In this document: positions 1-4,850 of the stretch, piece after piece | How the letters are laid out: every line of letters starts with the position of its first letter | How positions within the stretch are numbered: the stretch's first letter is position 1 | Position numbers and translations under genes: made by a program | Assembly (NCBI GenBank): GCA_949935685.1 | Contig: CATLGN010000129.1 | Location: 1-5,649, forward strand | Source of the DNA: an uncultured Lachnospiraceae bacterium | Lineage (GTDB): Bacteria > Bacillota > Clostridia > Lachnospirales > Lachnospiraceae | Length of the DNA: 5,649 nt | Direction: 5' to 3' | Notes under the pieces: model-generated | What the model was told of the DNA's origin: nothing | Databases searched by the model: none | What the model saw: only the letters and a program-made list of their open reading frames with translations

Positions 1-1
1 T

Positions 2-1246
2 ATGGAATATGAGACGATTGAAGGCACGATCAAGCTGTATAACAATCAGGTATTTATTGCGGATAATATCAAAGAGGTTATTCCGGAATTTCTGCTCCTT
101 CTGAAAGGGATAATTGACTGTCCGGACCTGCCGCTGAACGTATCCCGGAGCGCATTGCAGAACGATGGCTTTGTGAAAAAAATATCGGATTATATTTCCC
201 GGAAAGTGGCGGATAAGCTGTCCGGTATGTGCAAGACAGAAAAGGAAGCGTATGAAAAATACTGGGATGACATCAGTCCCTTTATCAAATTCGGCTGCCT
301 GAAAGACGATAAATTCTGCGAGAAGATGACGGATTATATTCTGTTTAAAAATCTGGACGGCAAATATCTGACGCTGCCGGAGTGTCTGGAAGTGGGCAAG
401 AGCGATCCTGACGAAAAGGAAACGCCCGCGGAAAGCAGTGAAGCGGAAGCGGCCGGAGAAGAAGCCGCAGAGCCGCAAAACGACAGCGAGGCGTCGGCAG
501 ACGAAGCGGACGGAGCAGAATCCGCCGGGACGGCGACCGATGAAAACGGGGAAACGGTAGAGGCAGAAATCGTGGACGAGGATGCGGAAGACGATTTTGA
601 CGATGCGGAAGACGACGAAGAAGAGAAAAAGGAAAAGGTTATCTATTATGTGACCGATGAACAGCAGCAGGGTCAGTATATTCGCATGTTCAAGGCCGCT
701 AAGATGGATGCGGTGATTCTGAATCACAACATCGACCAGCCGTTTATTTCCCAATTGGAGTCGAAAAATGAGGGCATTAAATTCCAGCGCATTGATGCGG
801 ATCTGACGGATACATTCAAGGCGAAGACGAGTAAGAAGGCAGCCAAAGAGATGGAAGAGCAGGCGGAGCAGATCGGAAAAATCTTCCGCAAGGCGCTGAA
901 AAAGGACGGCCTGAAGGTGACGGTCGAAAAGCTGAAAAACAAGAAGATTTCTTCTATGATTACACTGTCCGAAGAAACCCGGCGTATGCAGGATATGATG
1001 AAGATGTATGCAATGCCCGGCATGGACGCCAATATGTTTGGAAAGAAGGAGGGAGAAACGCTGATCCTGAACAGTGCGCATCCTCTTGTGAAATATGTGC
1101 TTGAGCATCAGGACGGTTCCAATGTGAAAATGATCTGTGAACAGCTTTACGACTTGGCGCTGTTACAGCATGCGCCGCTGGAGCCGGAGGCAATGGCAAA
1201 ATTTGTTGCCAGAAGCAATGACATTATGATGCTGCTGACAAAATAA
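2..1246 (+). CDS. htpG: HtpG (bacterial Hsp90 chaperone), 5'-truncated by window edge
   Basis: This is the C-terminal part of a cytosolic ATP-dependent Hsp90-type chaperone that helps fold and stabilise client proteins. The frame is open to the window edge, so the ATG at 2 is an internal methionine and the N-terminal ATPase domain lies upstream. What remains is the middle domain, including the conserved segment LPLNVSRSALQ (about residues 43-53 of the visible part), whose Arg belongs to the catalytic-loop region of Hsp90. The C-terminal dimerisation domain follows and ends in a typical HtpG tail (LILNSAHPLVKYVLE, then SNDIMMLL near the stop). An acidic low-complexity insert spans visible residues 134-212 (bases 401-637), with 36 of 79 residues Asp or Glu. 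It sits inside the middle domain just before the strand KVIYYVTDE, where shorter HtpGs have only a brief linker. No obvious terminator follows the stop. Family identity is very secure; the function of the insert is unknown. Confidence 0.96.
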   Translation: MEYETIEGTIKLYNNQVFIADNIKEVIPEFLLLLKGIIDCPDLPLNVSRSALQNDGFVKKISDYISRKVADKLSGMCKTEKEAYEKYWDDISPFIKFGCLKDDKFCEKMTDYILFKNLDGKYLTLPECLEVGKSDPDEKETPAESSEAEAAGEEAAEPQNDSEASADEADGAESAGTATDENGETVEAEIVDEDAEDDFDDAEDDEEEKKEKVIYYVTDEQQQGQYIRMFKAAKMDAVILNHNIDQPFISQLESKNEGIKFQRIDADLTDTFKAKTSKKAAKEMEEQAEQIGKIFRKALKKDGLKVTVEKLKNKKISSMITLSEETRRMQDMMKMYAMPGMDANMFGKKEGETLILNSAHPLVKYVLEHQDGSNVKMICEQLYDLALLQHAPLEPEAMAKFVARSNDIMMLLTK

Positions 1247-1339
1247 AACAGGTTGAAAAACAGAGCATTCGACGACAGGCGGCACTGACGCAGGATCGGC
1301 GCATACAGTAGAAGTATAATAAAAAGCAGGAGCGCTGTT

Positions 1340-3079
1340 ATGGCGGAAAAACTGGAATTATTGCTGAATGCGGCTCTGGAAGCCACCCCACAGGAACGGG
1401 AAAAGTCCGGCATCCTGAATGTGGGCTTTAATATAGAAGAAAAAACATGGGAGGTCATCGTGAAATATCACGGTGATCTTCTTTTATTGGAAGAGCTTTC
1501 CATCGGCGTGGAATATCTGCTGGCAGGTTATGCGATACTGACCGTGCCGGAAAGTAAAATGACAGTCTTGTCGGAAATAGAAGAGATCGAGTATGTGGAA
1601 AAGCCAAAGAGGCTCTATTTTCAGGTGTTTGCAGGGAAGCAGGCATCGTGCATCCCGCCTGTGACGATACGTCCGCCTTATCTGAGCGGAGAAGGCGTTT
1701 TGGTCGGCATTGCCGATTCGGGCATTGATTTCCGACATCCTGATTTTCGCAATGCGGACGGCAGCACAAGGATTGCATATCTCTGGGATCAGAGCCTGAC
1801 GGCAGATACGGAAAAAGGCTGGCATGCGCCGGAGGGGTTTCGAATTGGCGTGGAATTTAGCGGAGAGCAGATCAATGCGGCGTTGACCGGAGAGGAAGAC
1901 GGTGCGGATGGGGCCGGCATTCCGGAGCGGGACGTCAGCGGCCATGGGACGGCGGTGGCTGGGATTGCGGCCGGCAGCGAAGGCGTTGCGCCAAAAGGGA
2001 GACTGATTATCGTGAAACTCGGCATTTCCCGGGAGGAATCGTTTCCGAGAACAACGGAGCTGATGCGCGCCGTAACGTATCTGGTTAAAAAAGCGGTTGC
2101 CATGCGGCAACCGATTGCCGTCAATATCAGTTTTGGAAATACGTATGGTTCCCATGACGGGACTTCGCTACTGGAACGCTTTCTGGATAACGCATCGGAA
2201 GTCGGCCGGTGTGTGATCAGTGTGGGAAGCGGAAATGAGGGAGCGGCCATGGGGCATGTGTCCGGCAATGCCGCGCAGGAGACAGAAACGGAGCTGGCGG
2301 TGGGGAATTATCAGCAGGCGTTCAGCGTACAGCTCTGGAAAAACTATGTAGATATATTTCGCATTACAGTGACCTCTCCGGGTGGCAGAACGGCATTGTT
2401 TTCCACCGATGATGCGGGCGGGGAACAGATGCGGCGCATCTGGCTGGAGGAGACGGAAGTTCTCCTGTATATCGGTGAACCGACGCCGTATTCGGCACAG
2501 CAGGAAATTTATCTGGATTTCCTGCCGACAGAACAGTTTGTGAACAGTGGCGTGTGGAAGTTCGGGCTGTCGCCGGTACGGATCGTCACGGGAGATTACA
2601 GCATGTATCTTCCCAGTCAGAGTGCGGTTTCGGTGGCCACGCGGTTTTATCGGCCGACACCGGATGTCACGCTTACGATTCCTTCGACTGCCTCGCGGGT
2701 GATTACGGTCGGCGCTTATGATACGGAAAATGATGCCTATGCCGATTTTTCCGGCAGAGGGTATCCATTTGCAGAGGGAATCAGGCAGCGGATTGCCGTA
2801 ATGCAGGGAAAACCGGATCTCGTGGCCCCCGGCGTGGGAATCGTGTCGGCGATGGCGGGCGGCGGGCGGGGTGCGGTGACAGGGACTTCGTTCGCGACGC
2901 CATTTGTGACGGGGGCGGCGGCGCTTTTGATGGAGTGGGGAATTGTGATGGGGCATGACCCATACCTGTACGGGCAGAAGGTGAAGGCATATCTGCAGAG
3001 AGGGGCGAGAGAACTGCCGGGGTTTGCGTGGTTTCCGAATGAGGTGGTGGGGGCGTATGGTAATATAGTGTCAAGTTAG
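1340..3079 (+). CDS. S8 (subtilisin-like) serine protease, Csp-like
   Basis: This is a 579-residue subtilase with all catalytic elements visible: Asp126 in VGIADSGIDFRHPDF, His202 in DVSGHGTAVAG, oxyanion Asn299 in GSGNEG and Ser517 in TGTSFATP. Residues 1 to about 95 look like a propeptide. A beta-rich insert at roughly 305-445, between the Asn and Ser blocks, matches the jellyroll-containing architecture of clostridial Csp proteases, which cleave the cortex hydrolase SleC during spore germination. Many Clostridia carry several such paralogues of unknown substrate, so a germination role is only inference. There is no signal peptide or membrane segment, so it is probably intracellular or spore-packaged. 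The start is supported by AGGAG at 1328-1332, 7 nt before the ATG. The last three codons (V-S-S) and the stop lie inside a MITE-like insert. Excising that insert plus one 7-bp repeat restores a frame ending GNIPQSRVVL, so the present C-terminus is probably a replacement. The core enzyme should be unaffected. Confidence 0.92.
   Translation: MAEKLELLLNAALEATPQEREKSGILNVGFNIEEKTWEVIVKYHGDLLLLEELSIGVEYLLAGYAILTVPESKMTVLSEIEEIEYVEKPKRLYFQVFAGKQASCIPPVTIRPPYLSGEGVLVGIADSGIDFRHPDFRNADGSTRIAYLWDQSLTADTEKGWHAPEGFRIGVEFSGEQINAALTGEEDGADGAGIPERDVSGHGTAVAGIAAGSEGVAPKGRLIIVKLGISREESFPRTTELMRAVTYLVKKAVAMRQPIAVNISFGNTYGSHDGTSLLERFLDNASEVGRCVISVGSGNEGAAMGHVSGNAAQETETELAVGNYQQAFSVQLWKNYVDIFRITVTSPGGRTALFSTDDAGGEQMRRIWLEETEVLLYIGEPTPYSAQQEIYLDFLPTEQFVNSGVWKFGLSPVRIVTGDYSMYLPSQSAVSVATRFYRPTPDVTLTIPSTASRVITVGAYDTENDAYADFSGRGYPFAEGIRQRIAVMQGKPDLVAPGVGIVSAMAGGGRGAVTGTSFATPFVTGAAALLMEWGIVMGHDPYLYGQKVKAYLQRGARELPGFAWFPNEVVGAYGNIVSS
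3061..3067 (+). repeat. Left 7-bp direct repeat (candidate target-site duplication)
   Basis: TAATATA directly abuts the left inverted repeat GTGTCAAGTT and is repeated exactly at 3208-3214, directly abutting the right inverted repeat. This is the arrangement expected from a transposition target duplication. The sequence is AT-rich, and a simple TA duplication is an alternative reading. Confidence 0.55.
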
Positions 3080-3107
3080 CAAGGAGCCAGTAAAATCAAG
3101 GGTTTCC

Positions 3108-3123
3108 GCTGATTTAGTCCTAT
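3108..3123 (+). repeat. 16-bp motif, copy 1 (direct)
   Basis: GCTGATTTAGTCCTAT matches 3332-3347 exactly in the same orientation. Its first 15 bases are also complementary, with one G-U wobble, to 3286-3300. This copy lies inside the MITE-like insert while the other two lie outside it, so the insert and the operon leader share sequence history or a common binding site. Confidence 0.7.
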
Positions 3124-3130
3124 GAAAAAG

Positions 3131-3148
3131 TTGCTGTGCAAACAGCAA
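3131..3148. repeat. Small hairpin with GCAA loop inside the MITE-like insert
   Basis: TTGCTGT (3131-3137) pairs perfectly with ACAGCAA (3142-3148) around a GCAA tetraloop of the GNRA class. Read on the minus strand, the stem is followed after one base by five T's, so it could act as a weak minus-strand terminator. On the + strand no U-tract follows. Confidence 0.45.
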
Positions 3149-3207
3149 AATTGGATAAGGACGGGCCTGTTTTTAACCAGAAAACCGAAAATCAAGCAAC
3201 TTGACAC

Positions 3208-3214
3208 TAATATA
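3208..3214 (+). repeat. Right 7-bp direct repeat (candidate target-site duplication)
   Basis: This is an exact copy of TAATATA at 3061-3067, immediately outside the right inverted repeat AACTTGACAC of the 140-bp insert. Confidence 0.55.
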
Positions 3215-3285
3215 CCACAAAGCCGAGTGGTGTTGTAAAAAGTGTGCCTAAAAGGGGTGATAACTGAATATTTTTTGAGTTTAGG

Positions 3286-3300
3286 TAGGACTAAATTAGC
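3286..3300 (-). repeat. 15-bp motif, inverted copy
   Basis: TAGGACTAAATTAGC is the reverse complement of the first 15 bases of the direct copies at 3108-3122 and 3332-3346, apart from one base. That difference is a T facing G, which still pairs in + strand RNA. It forms the 5' arm of the long hairpin and could alternatively pair with copy 1. Confidence 0.7.
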
Positions 3301-3346
3301 TTTTCGTGCGGACAAGTATCGTGTCTGCGCGGCTGATTTAGTCCTA
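3286..3346 (+). promoter_or_regulatory. Long leader hairpin upstream of the SymE-like gene (candidate attenuator or RNA element)
   Basis: The 5' arm 3286-3300 pairs with 3332-3346 over 15 bp. After a four-T bulge (3301-3304), CGTGCGGACA (3305-3314) pairs with TGTCTGCGCG (3322-3331) over 10 bp around a 7-nt loop (3315-3321). The three departures from Watson-Crick pairing are G-U pairs if the + strand is the RNA. They would be A-C mismatches in minus-strand RNA, so the structure favours a + strand transcript. The T-rich TTTCTTATT follows at 3347-3355, giving a weak terminator-like look. The ATG of the SymE-like gene is 33 nt beyond the hairpin. Attenuation of the partition operon is inference; a DNA-level binding or recombination site is an alternative. 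Confidence 0.55.
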
Positions 3347-3347
3347 T
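3332..3347 (+). repeat. 16-bp motif, copy 2 (direct)
   Basis: GCTGATTTAGTCCTAT is identical to 3108-3123 and forms the 3' arm of the 3286-3346 hairpin. Flanking bases differ on both sides, so only the motif itself is shared. Confidence 0.7.
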
Positions 3348-3360
3348 TTCTTATTGCACC

Positions 3361-3389
3361 ATTTTAACAGGAGGTACGAATGAAATCAA
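3361..3389 (-). promoter_or_regulatory. Candidate minus-strand sigma-A promoter over the SymE-like start
   Basis: On the minus strand, TTGATT (3389-3384, four of six consensus bases) is followed by a 17-bp spacer and TAAAAT (3366-3361, five of six). Transcription would start near 3354 and run leftward through the 3286-3346 hairpin, antisense to the operon leader. In E. coli, SymE is repressed by the antisense RNA SymR made from the opposite strand at its 5' end, so the position is suggestive. Here the RNA would cover the leader but not the RBS. The boxes overlap an RBS and start codon, so chance remains possible. Confidence 0.35.
3369..3375 (+). promoter_or_regulatory. Strong Shine-Dalgarno of the SymE-like gene
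   Basis: AGGAGGT is a full-strength ribosome binding site 4 nt before the ATG at 3380. It is the strongest RBS in the window and fixes the start of the operon's first gene. Confidence 0.8.
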
Positions 3390-3616
3390 GAGAAATAACG
3401 GTTTACAGAGCGAGGGGGAACGGTAAAGACTTTACGGTTCCAATGATTATGATGCAGGGGAAGTGGCTGCGTGATATGGGCTTTGCCGTTGGCGATAGGG
3501 TGTCCGTAACCTTGCAGGATGGAAAACTTGTGGTAGAGAGGACAGGCCGGATATGGTCTGACCCGAAAGAGGCTGTAGTAAAAGAAACCGAAATATGCAG
3601 CGGGAAGGCGGTGTAA
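3380..3616 (+). CDS. SymE-like small protein (AbrB-fold toxin family)
   Basis: This 78-residue protein contains, at residues 20-53, the segment VPMIMMQGKWLRDMGF followed by AVGDRVSVTLQDGKLVVE. It lines up well with the core of E. coli SymE (a pattern of IPAITLKGQWLEAAGF, then a G-x-x-V-x-V-x-x-x-x-G-x-L-V run). SymE is an SOS-induced protein with an AbrB-like fold, described as a toxin controlled by the antisense RNA SymR. Short Firmicutes homologues are often annotated as SymE-family toxins, although toxicity has not been shown for most. The N-terminus is basic and the last 25 residues are variable. It is the first gene of the partition operon, with its stop 2 nt before the next start. It could instead be an AbrB-like transcriptional regulator of the operon rather than a toxin. 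The fold is fairly certain; the role is not. Confidence 0.75.
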   Translation: MKSREITVYRARGNGKDFTVPMIMMQGKWLRDMGFAVGDRVSVTLQDGKLVVERTGRIWSDPKEAVVKETEICSGKAV

Positions 3617-3618
3617 AT

Positions 3619-4065
3619 ATGGCAGATTTAAACATGGTATTAAAGGAAACCCAGAAACTGAACGGAAGTATCAGGAGCCTGCTGAGGCTTTCCACTTATG
3701 AGGATTACGATGATCTGAGCGGGCTGTCTATTGACTATGAGGACGGGCAGCAGCTTTTCCTCCAGACTGAACTCCGGGAGATCATGGAGAAACTTTCGGA
3801 TGTGACAGGCAGGATTGCATATCTTTCCCGCCCGGTTGTGGAGACAAGCCGCCTGCATAAGAACAGGAGCGGAAGGTACGAGACAGAAAGCGGCCATTAT
3901 TATACCAGTGGAAACAGCATTGAGGCGCTGGTGAAAGACGATTACCAGGAAGTGCCTTATTGGGTGTGGACGAGCGTAGAGCATGACGGAAAGGACTATT
4001 ATCTGGTAGGCCATAAGAATGTACGTCTGGACGGGCTGACCGTCCGGGTGAGAAAGGCGGTGTGA
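3619..4065 (+). CDS. DUF5348 domain-containing protein
   Basis: This 148-residue protein is of unknown function. The N-terminal half (to about residue 75) is predicted helical, beginning MADLNMVLKETQKLNGSIRS. The C-terminal half carries the features I associate with DUF5348: GRYETESGHYYTSG, then an aromatic stretch PYWVWTSVEHDGKDYYLVG and a closing beta strand, LDGLTVRVRKAV. I assign the family from memory of the pattern. The ATG at 3619 is preferred over the in-frame ATG at 3595, because 3595 lies inside the upstream gene. The stretch AAGGCGGTGT (3605-3614) sits 14 nt from first base to start, exactly as at the next junction. There is no signal peptide or membrane segment. Its place between a SymE-like gene and parAB suggests an accessory role in element maintenance, but nothing in the sequence shows a biochemical activity. 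Confidence 0.8.
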   Translation: MADLNMVLKETQKLNGSIRSLLRLSTYEDYDDLSGLSIDYEDGQQLFLQTELREIMEKLSDVTGRIAYLSRPVVETSRLHKNRSGRYETESGHYYTSGNSIEALVKDDYQEVPYWVWTSVEHDGKDYYLVGHKNVRLDGLTVRVRKAV

Positions 4066-4067
4066 GT

Positions 4068-4850
4068 ATGGGGGCGACAATCTACTGTTTATGTAACCAG
4101 AAAGGGGGCTGTGCCAAAACGGTAAGCTCTATCAGTATTGGGGTCGGCCTTGCCCGTGAGGGCAGGCGCGTCCTGCTTGTGGACGTTGATTCGCAGGGTT
4201 CCATGACTGCCAGCCTGGGATACCAGCAGCCCGACCAGATGGAGACCACGCTTGCGACTATCCTGGGCGGGATAATCATGGACGAGCCACTCCCGCCCGG
4301 AAGCGGGATTCTCCACCATGCGGAGGGCGTAGACCTGCTCCCGGCAAACATTGAACTGGCCGGCATGGAGGTTACGCTGGTCAATACCATGAGCCGGGAG
4401 ACCATCCTGCGGCAGTACCTGAACACGGTGCGTGGGGAATACGATGCGGTTATTCTGGACTGTATGCCTTCGCTCGGTATGCTGACCATCAATGCGCTTG
4501 CGGCGGCGGATCAGGTGATTATCCCCGTCCAGGCACAGTACCTGTCCATAAAGGGGCTGGAGCAGCTTATCCGCACGATTGCGAAAGTAAGGAGGCAGAT
4601 CAACCCGCGCCTTTCCATATCGGGGATACTTATCACAATGGCGGACATGCGAACCAACTATGCAAGGGATATTGTGGAACTCCTTCACATGAATTATGAC
4701 GGAAAACTGCGGATATTTGAGAGCATTATCCCTCTTTCCGTGCGGGCGGCGGAGACCAGCGCGGAGGGAAAGAGCATCTATCTCCATGACCCCGCAGGTA
4801 AAGTATCGGCCGCGTATGCCGCACTGACGAAAGAGGTGATGGAGGGATGA
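4068..4850 (+). CDS. parA: ParA/Soj-type partition ATPase of a mobile element
   Basis: This is a 260-residue cytosolic P-loop ATPase of the MinD/ParA group, which binds DNA non-specifically and moves or positions ParB-bound DNA. The deviant Walker A is at residues 12-18, reading KGGCAKT, followed by V19. Walker A' is LLVDVDSQGS with Asp39 and Asp41, and Walker B is VILDCMPSLG with Asp131. Compared with the usual KGGxGKTT, the glycine before the catalytic lysine is Ala16 and the second hydroxyl residue is Val19, while the signature Lys12 and Lys17 remain. DxDPQG has become DVDSQG. LLPANIELAGMEVTLV is typical of ParAs on Firmicutes conjugative elements. The ATG at 4068 is chosen because AAGGCGGTGT (4054-4063) lies at the same spacing as before the previous gene. 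A GTG at 4062, overlapping the upstream stop, is the alternative and would add two residues. It overlaps parB by 4 nt (ATGA). Confidence 0.92.
   Translation: MGATIYCLCNQKGGCAKTVSSISIGVGLAREGRRVLLVDVDSQGSMTASLGYQQPDQMETTLATILGGIIMDEPLPPGSGILHHAEGVDLLPANIELAGMEVTLVNTMSRETILRQYLNTVRGEYDAVILDCMPSLGMLTINALAAADQVIIPVQAQYLSIKGLEQLIRTIAKVRRQINPRLSISGILITMADMRTNYARDIVELLHMNYDGKLRIFESIIPLSVRAAETSAEGKSIYLHDPAGKVSAAYAALTKEVMEG

Larger units (their letters stand above)
3068..3207. mobile_element. 140-bp MITE-like insertion with perfect terminal inverted repeats
   Basis: The left end GTGTCAAGTT (3068-3077) and right end AACTTGACAC (3198-3207) are perfect 10-bp inverted repeats. Each is flanked by the 7-bp direct repeat TAATATA (3061-3067 and 3208-3214). 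A subterminal AAAATCAAG occurs in the same orientation near both ends (3092-3100 and 3188-3196). The element is too short to encode a transposase and has no convincing ORF, so it would have to be mobilised in trans. It overlaps the 3' end of the S8 protease gene and supplies its stop. Excising 147 bp (element plus one repeat) keeps frame. The inverted repeat could also be read as 12 bp (TAGTGTCAAGTT) with a TA duplication. I cannot assign an IS family from the ends. Confidence 0.55.
3080..3379. other. Non-coding junction between host genes and the partition operon
   Basis: These 300 bases separate the chromosomal-looking htpG/protease pair from the mobile-element-type operon, and they hold no convincing gene. 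In order they contain most of the MITE-like insert, a segment at 3215-3285 with no clear feature beyond a T-run at 3271-3276, the long hairpin at 3286-3346, and the leader and RBS of the SymE-like gene. If the operon belongs to an integrated element, the attachment junction should lie here or nearby, but no integrase or second end is visible to define it. Confidence 0.5.

Noticed and set aside
1311..1339. Perfect TATAAT (1315-1320) upstream of the S8 protease as a promoter.
   Set aside because: No recognisable -35 box lies 16-18 bp upstream and there is no TG extension. The transcript start would fall right on the ribosome binding site. It is possible but not supported enough to annotate.
1484..2956. 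Long minus-strand frames opposite the S8 protease.
   Set aside because: They are shadows of a gene with a clear catalytic triad. Their products are rich in Arg, His and Pro with no recognisable domain.
3201..3214. TTGACA followed by TAATAT as a + strand promoter for the partition operon.
   Set aside because: The boxes are only 2 nt apart, and nothing like a -10 box occurs 16-18 bp downstream. The TTGACA is explained as part of the terminal inverted repeat.
3076..3315. 79-codon minus-strand frame across the junction.
   Set aside because: It begins with TTG without a ribosome binding site and crosses the insert boundaries, hairpin and repeats. Its residues look like translated AT-rich non-coding sequence.
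3595..3618. ATG at 3595 as start of the DUF5348 gene.
   Set aside because: It lies inside the SymE-like coding sequence with no suitable RBS. The ATG at 3619 has a purine-rich site at good spacing, mirrored at the next junction.
4292..4309. Hairpin TCCCGC/GCGGGA inside parA.
   Set aside because: It is a short GC-rich stem in GC-rich coding sequence with no T-run and no unusual codon use, consistent with chance.
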